Assembly (NCBI RefSeq): GCF_024699985.1
Contig: NZ_JAJONA010000001.1
Coordinates: forward strand, 744,001 to 808,000
Reading direction: 5' to 3'
Source: Phenylobacterium sp. J367
GTDB lineage: Bacteria; Pseudomonadota; Alphaproteobacteria; Caulobacterales; Caulobacteraceae
DNA: 64,000 nucleotides
In this document: piece after piece, positions 1 through 8,753 of the stretch
Layout of the letters: every line of letters begins with the position of its first letter
How positions within the stretch are numbered: position 1 is the first letter of the stretch
Program-made: the position numbers and the translations under genes
The notes under the pieces: generated by a model
The model's input: only the letters and a program-made list of their open reading frames with translations
What the model was told of the DNA's origin: nothing
Databases searched by the model: none

Positions 1-2
1 GC

Positions 3-1628
3 GCCCCGGCGGTCGCCGCGCTCATCGCCTTCCTGGCCGGCCTGCCCGGCGTCTTCGCCATGCCGCCGCTCGACCGCGACGAATCGCGCTTCGCCCAAGC
101 CACGGCCCAGATGCTGGAGACCGACGACTACGTCGTGATCCGCTTCCAGGACCAGCCGAGGTTCAAGAAGCCGGTTGGCATCCACTGGCTGCAGGCGGTC
201 AGCGTCTCGACGTTGTCGAGTCCGGAGGCCCGGCAAATCTGGGCCTACCGCGTGCCCTCACTGCTTGGCGCCATGCTGGCGGCGGCGGCCTGCGCCTGGG
301 GCGCGGCGGCCTTCTTCGGCGGGCCGGCCGGACTGATCGCCGGCGCGATCCTGGGTTCCACCTTCCTGCTGTCCACCGAAGCCTTCATCGCCAAAACGGA
401 CGCCGCGCTCTGCGGCTTCACGGTGCTGGCGCTGGCCGCGCTGGCCCGGCTCTACGCCGAGGCGCGCGACGGTCCCCCGGCCGGCAAGCGGGCGGCGCTG
501 CTGTTCTGGATCGGCGTCGGCATGTCGACCCTGATCAAGGGCCCAGTTGGGCCGCTGATCGTCGGCCTCACGCTGGTGACCCTTTGTCTTCTCGACCGCC
601 GGGCGCGCTGGCTCGCACGGCTGAACTGGTACTGGGGCCTGCTGCTGGTCGCCCTGATCGTCGGCCCGTGGGCAGGCGCGGTCACCGTGGCCACCGACGG
701 CGGCTTCTGGCTGACGGCGCTGCAGGGCGACCTGGCGCCGAAGCTGGCCGGCGGCCAGGAGACCCACGGCGCGCCGCCGGGCTACCACACCCTCCTCCTG
801 CCGCTGCTGATGTTCCCGGCGACCCTTCTGCTGCCGGCCGCGGCCATGGTCGCCTGGCAGCGCCGGCGCGAGCCCGGCGTGAAGTTCGCCATCGCCTGGT
901 TCGTCCCGGGCTTCCTGTTCTTCGAGCTGCTGCCGACCAAGCTCGTGCACTACCCGCTGCTGACCTATGGCGCCCTCGCCTGGCTGGCCGCCGCGGCGAT
1001 GACGACGCCGCTCGGCCCTCGCGTCCGCTGGATCGGGGCGGGGCTGGGCGCCTTCGCCGGCGTCGCGCTGGCGGGCGGCGTGGCCTACCTGCTCTCCGAA
1101 TACGGCGATCCGTCGGACCTGGCCGCCGGCGTCGTCACCGGGGTCCTGCTGTCGGCCGCGGGCCTGATCGGCGGCTACCTCCTCGTTCGGGGCGAGGCGC
1201 CCAAGGCCTGGGCGTCGGCGGCGGTCCTGGGCGTGCTGGGCCACGGCGCGCTGGCCGCGACCGTCGCGCCCCGTCTCGACCCGCTCTGGCTGTCCGACCG
1301 AACGGAGAAGGCGCTTGCCGACGCCACCCTGCTGCCGAGCCAGGGGGTCGCCGAGGCGCCGGTGGCGGTGGCCGGCTACGCCGAGCCCAGCCTGGTCTTC
1401 GCCCTGGGCACCCCCACAGAGCTGGAGGGGCCCGCAGAAGCCGCCGAGGCCATCGCGCAAGGGCGCCCGGCCGTGGTCGAGGCCCGCGAGGAGGCCGCCT
1501 TCCGCCAGGCCCTGGCCCAGGTGAACGCCCCGGTCCGCCTCGTGCGCGAGATCAGGGGCTTGGACTATTCCAACGGCGATGAGATGACGCTGCGCGTGTA
1601 CCAGTCGGCCCGCAGTGGCTCGAGATAG
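3..1628 (+). CDS. ArnT/PMT-like membrane glycosyltransferase (GT39/GT83 type), 5' end outside window
   Basis: An open frame runs in from the left edge, so the true start lies upstream; about 541 residues are visible. The early loop carries the conserved acidic motif PPLDRDESRFAQAT followed by KKPVGIHWLQ, typical of 4-amino-4-deoxy-L-arabinose transferase-like enzymes, which move a sugar from an undecaprenyl phosphate carrier onto lipid A or a protein. Many hydrophobic helices follow, including a stretch with LIKGPVGPLIVGLTL, and there is a soluble C-terminal part of roughly 150 residues. Family assignment is secure from these motifs; the donor and acceptor are unknown. The glycosyltransferase and methyltransferase genes next door suggest a role in cell-surface carbohydrate modification, which is inference. 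Confidence 0.85.
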   Translation, partial: APAVAALIAFLAGLPGVFAMPPLDRDESRFAQATAQMLETDDYVVIRFQDQPRFKKPVGIHWLQAVSVSTLSSPEARQIWAYRVPSLLGAMLAAAACAWGAAAFFGGPAGLIAGAILGSTFLLSTEAFIAKTDAALCGFTVLALAALARLYAEARDGPPAGKRAALLFWIGVGMSTLIKGPVGPLIVGLTLVTLCLLDRRARWLARLNWYWGLLLVALIVGPWAGAVTVATDGGFWLTALQGDLAPKLAGGQETHGAPPGYHTLLLPLLMFPATLLLPAAAMVAWQRRREPGVKFAIAWFVPGFLFFELLPTKLVHYPLLTYGALAWLAAAAMTTPLGPRVRWIGAGLGAFAGVALAGGVAYLLSEYGDPSDLAAGVVTGVLLSAAGLIGGYLLVRGEAPKAWASAAVLGVLGHGALAATVAPRLDPLWLSDRTEKALADATLLPSQGVAEAPVAVAGYAEPSLVFALGTPTELEGPAEAAEAIAQGRPAVVEAREEAAFRQALAQVNAPVRLVREIRGLDYSNGDEMTLRVYQSARSGSR

Positions 1629-1640
1629 GGGAGGCCCGCG

Positions 1641-2549
1641 ATGAGCCGCCGGATCGAGATCGTGGAAGTCGGGCCGAGGGACGGCCTGCAGAACGAGAAG
1701 GTCGCCCTCGAGGTCGGCCAGAAGCTGGAGCTGATCCACCGGCTGGAGGACGCCGGCGCGAAGCGGATGGAGGTGGTCTCCTTCGTCAATCCCAAGCGCG
1801 TGCCGCAGATGGCCGGCGCCGAAGAGATCATGGCCGCCCTGCCGCACGAGGCCGGCAAGTCGCGGATCGGGCTCGTCCTCAACCTCAGGGGTTGGGAGCG
1901 CTGCGTCGAGGCGAAGTGCGACGAGGCCAATGTCGTGGTCTGCGCCTCGGACGGGTTCGGCATCCGCAACCAGGGCGCCTCGGTGGCCGAGCAGGTGGAC
2001 GCGCTGCGCGGGATCATGGCGGTCCGCAAGAAGGAGGACCCGCCGGTGACGGTGACGGTCTCGGTGGCCTTCGGCTGCCCGTTCGACGGCGAGGTGCCGG
2101 AGGACCGGGTGATCGAGATCGTCTCGGCCGCCGCCGACCTGCGGGTCGCGGAGATCGCGCTGGCCGACACCATCGGGGTGGCCGACCCCTGGACGGTGCG
2201 CCGGCGGATCGAGGCGGCGAAGAAGGCCGCGCCGAACACCCGGCTCCGGATGCACTTCCACGACACGCGGAACACCGGCTTGGCCAACGCCTTCGCCAGC
2301 GTGGAGGCGGGGGGTCGACGTGCTGGACGCCTCGGTGGGCGGACTGGGCGGCTGCCCGTTCGCGCCGAACGCCACCGGCAACATCGGCACCGAGGACTTG
2401 GTGTACATGCTGGAGCGGGCCGGCTTCGAGACCGGCTACGACCTCGGCAAGCTGATCGGCATCGGCCAGTGGATCTCGGACCTGCTCGGCAAGACGCCCA
2501 CCGCCTCGGTCACGCGGGCCGGGCCCTTTCCCTGGCCCGGGCTTCGTGA
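1641..2549 (+). CDS. Hydroxymethylglutaryl-CoA lyase-like protein (frame broken twice)
   Basis: The product resembles HMG-CoA lyase, a TIM-barrel enzyme that splits HMG-CoA into acetyl-CoA and acetoacetate in leucine and ketone-body metabolism. Visible signatures are EVGPRDGLQNEK at the N-terminus, MHFHDTRNTGLANAFAS (metal-binding HxH), and GGLGGCPFAPNATGNIGTED, which holds the catalytic cysteine loop. The frame breaks at a run of six G (2309-2314); five G would restore VEAGVDVLDASVGG. A second indel, one base missing between about 2513 and 2546, would let the frame end at 2549 and simultaneously give the convergent methyltransferase gene a stop at 2510. The restored length of about 302 residues fits the family. 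The breaks look like sequence errors. Confidence 0.82.
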   Translation: MSRRIEIVEVGPRDGLQNEKVALEVGQKLELIHRLEDAGAKRMEVVSFVNPKRVPQMAGAEEIMAALPHEAGKSRIGLVLNLRGWERCVEAKCDEANVVVCASDGFGIRNQGASVAEQVDALRGIMAVRKKEDPPVTVTVSVAFGCPFDGEVPEDRVIEIVSAAADLRVAEIALADTIGVADPWTVRRRIEAAKKAAPNTRLRMHFHDTRNTGLANAFASVEAGGRRAGRLGGRTGRLPVRAERHRQHRHRGLGVHAGAGRLRDRLRPRQADRHRPVDLGPARQDAHRLGHAGRALSLARAS

Positions 2550-3360
2550 CCACGAACAGGTCCTGATGGCCCTCGTAGTCGGGCGGGTAGGCCCAGTCGC
2601 CGCGGCGGTAGGCTGACACGCCAAGGCCGGCGTCCGCGGCCGCCGCCTCCAGGGCCGTCCGGTCATGGGCGATCGCCGTCTCCGGACAGGTCGGGTCGAC
2701 CACCGAGGAGGTGGCGTCGAAGCGCTGGAACGGCAGGGTCGGCGCGCTCGTGCGCCCCGCCTCCAGGGCAAAGGCCGTGAAGGCCAGCCGGCCTCCCGGG
2801 CGCAGGACGCGGGCGCACTCGGCGAGGTAGCGGCGCACCGGCGCCATCCGCATGTGGGTAAAGACCGAGGTGGCGAACGCCAGGTCGATCGAGGCGTCCG
2901 GCGCCGGGAAGACCGCGTCCAACTCGGAGACCCGGCCGGTGGCGTTGTAGTCGCCGTTCCAGGCGTCCAGGTGCTCGAAGCGGAGGGCCGGCCAGGCGGC
3001 GAAGCGACGGCGGCAGCCGGCGATCGCGGCCCTGGCGACGTCGAAGCCCAGGTAGCTGCCGCCCCCCGCCGCCAGCACGGGCGCCAGCGGCCGGGCCACC
3101 CGGCCGGTCCCGCAGCCGATGTCGAGCACGTCGTCGTCCGGCCGCAGGTCGGCTTGGGCCTCCAGGATACGGAGGATCTGGTCGCCGACGGCGTTGTAGC
3201 GGCCGCCGCCGACGTTGTGGCGGAAGGCCCAGGGCTCGGCGCGCAGTTCGGCGTCCGAGAACCGGCCGGGCAGGCTCTTGAGGTCGACGATGAGGCCGGC
3301 GACGGCGCGGCGCGCCGAGGGCGGGGCGAGGCGGGCGATGCGGCGGACCAGCGCGCGCAT
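2510..3360 (-). CDS. Class I SAM-dependent methyltransferase
   Basis: The Rossmann-fold methyltransferase motif I is clear (DDVLDIGCGTGRVARPL at about residues 85-101), followed by motif II/III positions (LRFEHLDAW) and an ARVLRPGGRLAFTAF segment typical of methyltransferase family 11/25. I chose the ATG at 3360 (MRALVRRIARL) because it lies 8 bases after the stop of the upstream glycosyltransferase gene; an in-frame ATG at 3396 would overlap that gene. As given, the frame has no stop until 2014, but one missing base near 2513-2546 gives TGA at 2510 and a protein of about 283 residues. The acceptor is unknown; the glycosyltransferase partner suggests a sugar or glycolipid. Confidence 0.75.
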
Positions 3361-3368
3361 CCGGCCCG

Positions 3369-4307
3369 CTACAGACCGCGGCCCTTCAGCCGCCACATCA
3401 GCGGGCGGGCGATGGCGGCGCCGATGACGACGGGGGCCAGGAGCAGGGCCAGGGCGCGGGGACCGAGGCCGGACGCGCGCTTGCGGAAGTAGCGGGCGAG
3501 GCCCATCCCCTTGTGGAACTCCACCTTCAGCGGGCTGGTGTGGCTGGTGTGGCCCAGATGGACCACCTCGGCCTTCGGGTGGAAGAGGACGAGGCCGCCG
3601 TGCTTCCGGACCCGCCAGCAGAGGTCCACGTCCTCCACGTGCAGGAAGTACTTCTCGTCGAAGCCGCCCACGGCCTCGAAGTCCTCGCGGCGCATGCAGA
3701 AGCAGGCGCCGGAGATGGTCGGGACCGCGGCCACGTGCTCGGGAGTGGCGTCGCCCTCCCAGTGGACCTCAAAGCGGCGGAGCGCCGGGATCTTCTGGGC
3801 GAGGCGCGAGAGCGACATGAGCGCCGACATGGGCGTGATGTCGCCGCGCCGGGCGCCGCGCTGTTCCGTGCGGTCGGCGTTCAGGATGCGGCCGCCGACC
3901 ACGCAGGGCACGAGGCGGCCCTCGATGGCGCGGACCAGCTCGCGGACGCAGCCCGGTTGCAGGAAGGCGTCGGGATTGAGGAAGATCAGCACCTCGCCGG
4001 TGGCCGCCCGGGCGCCGAGGTTGGCGCCCTTGGCGAAGCCGACGTTGCCCTGGCCCGAGATCAGCCGGACGCGGCGGTCGCGGGCGGCGACGGTCTTCAG
4101 GACCGCGCTCTCCTCGCAGGTGGAGCCGTTGTCGACGATGACGAACTCGGAGACCTCGCGGTCGGCGAGCACGCAGGCCAGGCTCTCGTCGAGCGCCTCG
4201 CCGGTCATGTAGACGACCATGACGACCGAGACGGCGCGGTTCAGGCGCACGTCGGCCGGCATGGGTGCAGGCTCAAGCGCGACGATCGGAGCGGCGACGC
4301 CGTTCAT
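3369..4307 (-). CDS. Glycosyltransferase family 2, rhamnosyltransferase-like
   Basis: The 312-residue protein has a GT-A fold start ([18 protein letters not shown]), the nucleotide-binding segment [38 protein letters not shown] (the NPD takes the place of DxD), and the acceptor-side motif [18 protein letters not shown] seen in WbbL/rhamnosyltransferase-like enzymes. A hydrophobic segment near the C-terminus ([16 protein letters not shown]) suggests membrane association. It lies upstream of the methyltransferase gene in the same direction, and its ATG overlaps the stop of thrS by 4 bases. It probably adds a sugar to a surface polysaccharide; the sugar is not predictable from sequence. Confidence 0.85.
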   Translation of the reverse strand: MNGVAAPIVALEPAPMPADVRLNRAVSVVMVVYMTGEALDESLACVLADREVSEFVIVDNGSTCEESAVLKTVAARDRRVRLISGQGNVGFAKGANLGARAATGEVLIFLNPDAFLQPGCVRELVRAIEGRLVPCVVGGRILNADRTEQRGARRGDITPMSALMSLSRLAQKIPALRRFEVHWEGDATPEHVAAVPTISGACFCMRREDFEAVGGFDEKYFLHVEDVDLCWRVRKHGGLVLFHPKAEVVHLGHTSHTSPLKVEFHKGMGLARYFRKRASGLGPRALALLLAPVVIGAAIARPLMWRLKGRGL

Positions 4308-6273
4308 CCAGCCTCCTTCGCCCCGATGCTCTCCAGCGCGGACTGCGCCCGGGCAACATCCGGCGGAAGCGCCTGCATGGCAAGCAGGTTCGCCGCCTCC
4401 TCCAGCGTGAGAATCTCCTGACGATCCGAGCCGAGGCGCCGGAGGGCGACCTTGCCCTCTTCCGCCTCGCGGCGGCCGACGACGGCGATCACAGGGACCT
4501 TGGCCAGGCTGTGCTCGCGGATCTTGTAGTTGATCTTCTCGTTGCGCAGGTCGGTCTCCACACGCAGTCCCTTCGCCCTCAGGTCGGCGGCGACCTTATG
4601 GGCGAAATCGTCGGCGTCGGACGTGATGGTCGTCACGACCACCTGGACCGGCGCCAGCCACAGGGGGAACGCGCCAGCGTAGTTCTCGATCATCACCCCC
4701 CAGGAAGCGCTCCATGGAGCCGCAGATCGCCCGGTGCAGCATGACCGGCCGCTGCTTGGAGCCGTCCTCCTCCACATATTCGGCGTCGAGGCGTTCGGGC
4801 AGGACGTAGTCGAGCTGCAGCGTGCCGCACTGCCAGGTGCGGCCGATGGCGTCGCGCAGGTGGAACTCCAGCTTCGGACCGTAGAAGGCCCCTTCGCTCG
4901 GCAGCATCTCGACCTCGGCGATGCCGGCGCCCCGGGCCGCCCGCTCCAGCTTGGCCTCGGCCACGTCCCAGATCTCGTCGGTGCCGAACCGCTCCTCGGG
5001 GCGCAGCGCCAGCTTCACGGCGTGCAGCTCGAGACCGCAGTCGCGGTAGACGCTCTCCAGGAGCTGCACGAACTTCGTGCTCTCCGCCTCGATCTGGTCC
5101 TCGCGGCAGAAGATGTGCGCGTCGTCCTGGGTGAAGGCGCGGACGCGGAAGATGCCGTGCAGGGCGCCGGAGGGCTCATAGCGGTGGCAGGAGCCGAACT
5201 CGGCCATGCGCAGCGGCAGGTCGCGGTAGGACTTCTGGCCGTGGTTGAAGATCTGCACGTGGCCCGGGCAGTTCATCGGCTTCACGGCGAGGACCTCGCC
5301 CTCCTCCGTGTCGCAGGTGAACATGTTCTTGCCGAACTTCTGCCAGTGGCCGGACTTCTCCCAGAGCGTCCGGTCCATGAGCTGGGGCGCCTTGACCTCC
5401 ACATAGCCGTCGGCGTCCAGGCGGCGGCGCATGTAGGCCTCCACCGTGCGGTAGAGCGTCCAGCCCTTGGGGTGCCAGAAGATCATCCCCTTGGCCTCGG
5501 CCTGCATGTGGAACAGGTCCATGGCCTGGCCGATCTTGCGGTGGTCGCGCTTCTCGGCCTCCTCGATGCGGTGGATGTAGGCCTCGAGGTCGGCCTCGCT
5601 GGCCCAGGCCGTGCCGTAGATCCGCTGCAGCATCGGATTGCGGTGGTCGCCGCGCCAGTAGGCGCCGGCCAGCTTCGTCAGCTTGAAGGCCTTGCCGACC
5701 GCCTTGGTGGACGGCAGGTGGGGGGCCCCGGCAGAGGTCCTTCCACTGGCCCTGCTTGTAGACCGTGATCTTCTCACCGGACGGGATGCCCTCGATGATC
5801 TGGGCCTTGTACTCCTCGCCGATCTCCCGGAAGTGGCGGATCGCCTCGTCCCGGTCCCACTCCTCGCGGCGGATGGGCTCGTCGCGATCGACGATCTCCT
5901 TCATGCGCTGCTCGATCCGGGCGAGATCGTCGAGGCTGAAGGGCTCGTCGCGGGCGAAGTCGTAATAGAAGCCGTCCTCGATGGCCGGGCCGATCGTCAC
6001 CTGGGTGCCGGGGAACAGCTCCTGCACGGCCTCGGCAAGCACGTGGCTGGCGTCGTGGCGGATGGTCTCGAGCGCCTCGGGGCTCTCGCGCGTCAGGATC
6101 TCGAACCTGCCGCCGGCCTCCAGCGGGCGGTCGAGGTCCAGCAGCTCGCCGTCGAGCTTGATGAGCACGGCCTTCTTCTCCAGCGACTTGGAGATGCCGG
6201 CGGCCACGTCGCGGCCCGTCACGCCCGCGTCGAAGGAGCGCTTGGAGCCGTCGGGGAAAATCAGGTCGATCAT
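4304..6273 (-). CDS. thrS: Threonine--tRNA ligase (frame broken twice)
   Basis: This is the cytosolic enzyme that charges tRNA-Thr. The N-terminus is a TGS domain ([20 protein letters not shown]), followed by the editing domain with [17 protein letters not shown], the class II core ([57 protein letters not shown]) and the C-terminal anticodon-binding domain ([10 protein letters not shown] to the end). The total of about 655 residues is normal. The frame breaks at six G (5720-5725; five G gives [17 protein letters not shown]) and at six C (4696-4701; five C gives [14 protein letters not shown]). An essential gene with two homopolymer breaks points to sequencing error, not a pseudogene. Confidence 0.95.
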
Positions 6274-6279
6274 GGTCTT

Positions 6280-6516
6280 CTACGTTCGTTTCGGTCCGGG
6301 CGGCGGCGGGTCGTAGCCCGCCGGGCCCCAGGGATGACAGCGGCACACCCGGCGGACGCCCATCCAGGCGCCCCGCCAGGGACCGTGGCTGATCAGGGCC
6401 TCAGCCGTATACTCCGAGCAGGTCGGGAGGAACCGGCACTGCCGCCCGATCAGCGGCGAAAGCGTCAGCTTGTAGGCGCGCAGCGCGCCCCTGACGCACC
6501 TCTCGTAGAAAGTCAT
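6280..6516 (-). CDS. yidD: Membrane protein insertion efficiency factor YidD
   Basis: The 78-residue protein matches the YidD family along its length: RAYKLTLSPLIGRQCRFLPTCSEY near the start and a WMGVRRVCRCHPWGPAGYDPPP tail, with the conserved cysteines. It is thought to sit at the inner membrane through an amphipathic N-terminal helix and to help YidC-dependent insertion. In many bacteria yidD lies between rnpA and yidC; here it sits next to thrS, about 35 kb from the rpmH-rnpA-yidC cluster. It ends 6 bases before the thrS start on the same strand, so it is probably cotranscribed with thrS. Confidence 0.93.
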   Translation of the reverse strand: MTFYERCVRGALRAYKLTLSPLIGRQCRFLPTCSEYTAEALISHGPWRGAWMGVRRVCRCHPWGPAGYDPPPPGPKRT

Positions 6517-6577
6517 GCCGGCTACGGGATGGAGGACTTGGGGTCGCGCCGGGGTTTAGGCCCCGGCCACGAGAGGA

Positions 6578-7039
6578 TCAAGCCGCGCCGGCGGGGCTAG
6601 TTCGCCCGCCCGGGGCGCCTGTGGCCTGGCGGACAGCCTCGGTCACCGCTTCGAACGCGAGCAGCGTCGAGGCGTGGCGGGCCGGGTAGTCCTTCACGGG
6701 CGCGAGCATCTCAAGATCCGAAAACCGTCCAGCGGGCGGCGAACCACCCGCTTTCAGCATAGCACGGAACTGGTCGCGGGCCATTTCGAGTTCCGGCAGG
6801 GTGGCGCCGACCACCTGGGCGCCCAGCACGGCGGCGGCCGCCTGGCCGAGCGCGCAGGCCTTCACCTCCTGGGCGAAGTCGGCGACGGCGCCGTCCTCGA
6901 CCTTCACGTCGACGAGCACCCGGCTGCCGCACAGCTTGGCGACCTTCTCCACCGTGGCGTCCGGCGCGTCGAGCCGCCCGACCCGCGGCAGGTTGGCCGC
7001 GAGCTTCAGCAGCTTCGCCGAATAGAGGTCGTCGATCAT
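6578..7039 (-). CDS. NifU/IscU N-terminal-like iron-sulfur cluster scaffold protein
   Basis: The 153-residue protein begins MIDDLYSAKLLKLAANLPR and carries the three scaffold positions of the family: an aspartate-rich LDAPDATVEKVAKLCGSRV with the first cysteine, FAQEVKACALGQAAAAVL with the second, and a C-terminal PVKDYPARHASTLLAFEAV in place of the third cysteine region. Many alphaproteobacterial relatives likewise have a shortened or altered third ligand. It probably handles Fe-S or related metal centres in the cytoplasm. It lies upstream of yidD on the same strand with a 61 bp gap. The exact pathway is not determined. Confidence 0.8.
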   Translation of the reverse strand: MIDDLYSAKLLKLAANLPRVGRLDAPDATVEKVAKLCGSRVLVDVKVEDGAVADFAQEVKACALGQAAAAVLGAQVVGATLPELEMARDQFRAMLKAGGSPPAGRFSDLEMLAPVKDYPARHASTLLAFEAVTEAVRQATGAPGGRTSPAGAA

Positions 7040-7189
7040 CGGGGACTTAGGTCGGGTTTCGGGAGCCGCGTGTCAAATGGCGGGGTGTCGCGGCGGCGGG
7101 GCCGGGCTCGACCTGCGCCGCCGTGAGGACTGGGTCAGGGTCTCGGGCTTCGCCCCAACCGGGATGACAGGCGGGGGTGGGGCGGTCCG

Positions 7190-7555
7190 GGTTGGGAACC
7201 ACGAAAGCCACGAAAGACACGACCTTGATCCGCCCCTCCTCCGCTCATCCCGGCGAAAGCCGGGATCCAGGCTGAGGGTGGGTTTGAACCACGGGTTTCA
7301 CGGGTGCGGGCCGGCGGGCTCGGTGCGGTCGGGGTTTGGAACCACAGAAACACACAGAACCACACAGAAGAGGAGAGCGGGTTGAGGTCGGTGAGATGGC
7401 GAGCGTGAATCGCGCGCCTGGAAGGCGCGCAAGCATGATCGAGGCGCCAAGCCATCCGGTGGCCCGCCTTCTGTGTGGTTCTGTGGTTCGTCTTCCGCGC
7501 GCAGCGCGGCTTGCCTCGGCTTGGATCCCGGCTTTCGCCGGGATGAGCGGAGGGG
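7190..7555. repeat. Nested inverted-repeat island between the scaffold gene and an unknown gene
   Basis: The 518 bp between 7040 and 7557 has no convincing gene. It holds a short-period motif built on CCACGAAAG (about 7199-7222), a hairpin module CCCGGCGAAAGCCGGG within 7241-7271, and its inverted partner within 7520-7550. Between them is an inner inverted pair, CACACAGAACCACACAGAAG (7351-7370) against CTTCTGTGTGGTTCTGTGG (from 7468). A further GC-rich hairpin with arms GCGCGC sits near 7411-7430. The whole can fold as a nested structure of about 310 bp. I see no open frame here that is more than a shadow. Confidence 0.75.
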
Positions 7556-7557
7556 GG

Positions 7558-8169
7558 TTAGCTGGAGTCGGCGGTTTCGGGCTCGGGCTCGGCCCGTTCG
7601 CGGCCGCGGATGTCGTAGATGAGGGTGGGGTCGGCGCCGATGGCGTCGCAGGCTTCGATGACGAGGAGGTCGAAGTCGCGGGTGAGGAAGTCGTCGCGCT
7701 GTTCGGCGTCGTCGAGGAAGGCCTCGAGCCTGTCCCACATGGGGTCTTCGGGCGGCGGGCGGTCGGGTCTGTCGATCCCGTCGTCGGGGAGGTTCCAGTC
7801 GGCGCCTTCGTGCTCGGTCCAGAAGCAGTCGCCGACCCGGGTCCAGACGCCGTCGCGGCGCTGGTCGACGGCGATCTCACGGGTCTCGGCCTCGGCCTTC
7901 GCCTTGGCTTCGGCGAGGTCGGCTTTCTCCTGAGCCTTGAAGTGCAGATCGTCCTTGTAGCGGACCAGCTTCAGTTCGAGCGCCAGGGTCTGGCGCAGGC
8001 CGCGGCTGACCCGGTGGAAGGCGGTGGCGAGGCGGACGGCGTCCTCGGGGTTCTCGGCGTCCAGCGCCCGCTGCTGCAGGTCGCGGCAGAGCTCCAGGCT
8101 CATCCCCGCGAGCGCGCGGAGCGTCACGGTGTGACGGTCTTCGGCCATGTGCTCGGGATCGACGGACAT
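7558..8169 (-). CDS. Conserved-looking hypothetical protein, helical with coiled coil
   Basis: I do not recognise a named family. The 203-residue product starting at ATG 8169 (MSVDPEHMAEDRHTV) is largely helical: a four-helix-like segment with CRDLQQRALDAENPEDA and FHRVSRGLRQTLALELKLVR, then an Ala/Glu/Lys-rich coiled coil (about residues 80-105), then an acidic C-terminal half rich in Asp and Pro, ending in a small folded-looking segment (FDLLVIEACDAIGADPTLIYDIRGR). There is no signal peptide or membrane segment. An upstream ATG at 8202 is possible but its codons run into a poorly conserved spacer. Codon use matches the neighbours, so I take it as a real gene of unknown function. Confidence 0.65.
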   Translation of the reverse strand: MSVDPEHMAEDRHTVTLRALAGMSLELCRDLQQRALDAENPEDAVRLATAFHRVSRGLRQTLALELKLVRYKDDLHFKAQEKADLAEAKAKAEAETREIAVDQRRDGVWTRVGDCFWTEHEGADWNLPDDGIDRPDRPPPEDPMWDRLEAFLDDAEQRDDFLTRDFDLLVIEACDAIGADPTLIYDIRGRERAEPEPETADSS

Positions 8170-8226
8170 GAGAACGAAAAGAGAACATACCGGGCGCGGC
8201 AAGTCAAGGTTTTTTCGCGCCGCAGG

Positions 8227-8344
8227 CTCTCTCCCCTACCCTCTCCCTCTCCGCTTCGCGGGGGAGAGGAGGTGATGGCTTTGACTCTCAGCTCCACTCC
8301 TCTCCCCCGGGCGAAGCCCGAGAGGGAGAGGGTAGGGAGAGGGC
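8227..8344. repeat. Family-1 paired hairpin element (copy A)
   Basis: A forward half (pyrimidine-rich CTCTCCCTACCCTCTCCC-type lead, then hairpin CTCCGCTTCGCGGGGGAG) is followed by a spacer of about 25 bp and an inverted half ending in GAGAGGGTAGGGAGAGGG. It fills most of the 8170-8392 gap between two minus-strand genes. The two halves are inverted copies, so the element can form two small hairpins or one long cruciform. Confidence 0.9.
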
Positions 8345-8392
8345 CTGGGGCGGGCGCGACGCGCCCACCCCACTCGCCGTTGGGGAGGGGGG

Positions 8393-8753
8393 CTAGTCGA
8401 CCCGCCGGACGTCGACCGGCCTGGGCAGGATGTCGTCGACCTCGGCCGGGAGGACGGCGCGGACGTCCGGCGCCTCGACGATGGAGGCCAACACCTTGGG
8501 CTCGGCCTCGATGGAGACCGAGCGGGCGAGGGTGTGGATGCGGCCCAGCTTCGGCGGCGCGCCGGGCGGGGCTGGCCGCCTCGGCCGCCTGGAAGAGGCG
8601 GCGCACGGCCGCCTCCACCTGGTCGTCGGGAACGTCGAGGAAGAGGTGGGCCTTGGCCGTCGCCCCCGCCGGCGTGTGCTCGCAGAGGCGCCGGATCACC
8701 TCGGCCTTGTCATCCAGGGCCTTGTCTTCCGGCGGGTCATGCGACGGGCTCAT
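8393..8753 (-). CDS. Small partner protein of the subtilase, possible I9-like domain (frame broken once)
   Basis: The frame starts at ATG 8753 (MSPSHDPPEDKALDDKAEVI), overlaps the end of the subtilase gene by 17 bases, and breaks near 8555-8575 in a GC-rich run. Restoring the frame gives about 119 residues ending PKLGRIHTLARSVSIEAEPK, then a segment containing VLASIVEAPDVRAVLPAEVD, and a TAG at 8393. The C-terminal half has a beta-alpha-beta look with the APDVRAVLPAEVD pattern typical of subtilisin propeptide/inhibitor (I9) domains. I therefore infer an inhibitor or folding helper for the upstream protease. The homology is my reading of a short pattern and is not established. Confidence 0.6.

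Noticed and set aside
258..2408. 716-residue minus-strand open frame opposite the first two genes
   Set aside because: It is the low-complexity (Arg/Gly/Gln/His-rich) shadow of the GC-rich coding strand, with no recognisable domain. Similar shadows opposite most genes were left out.
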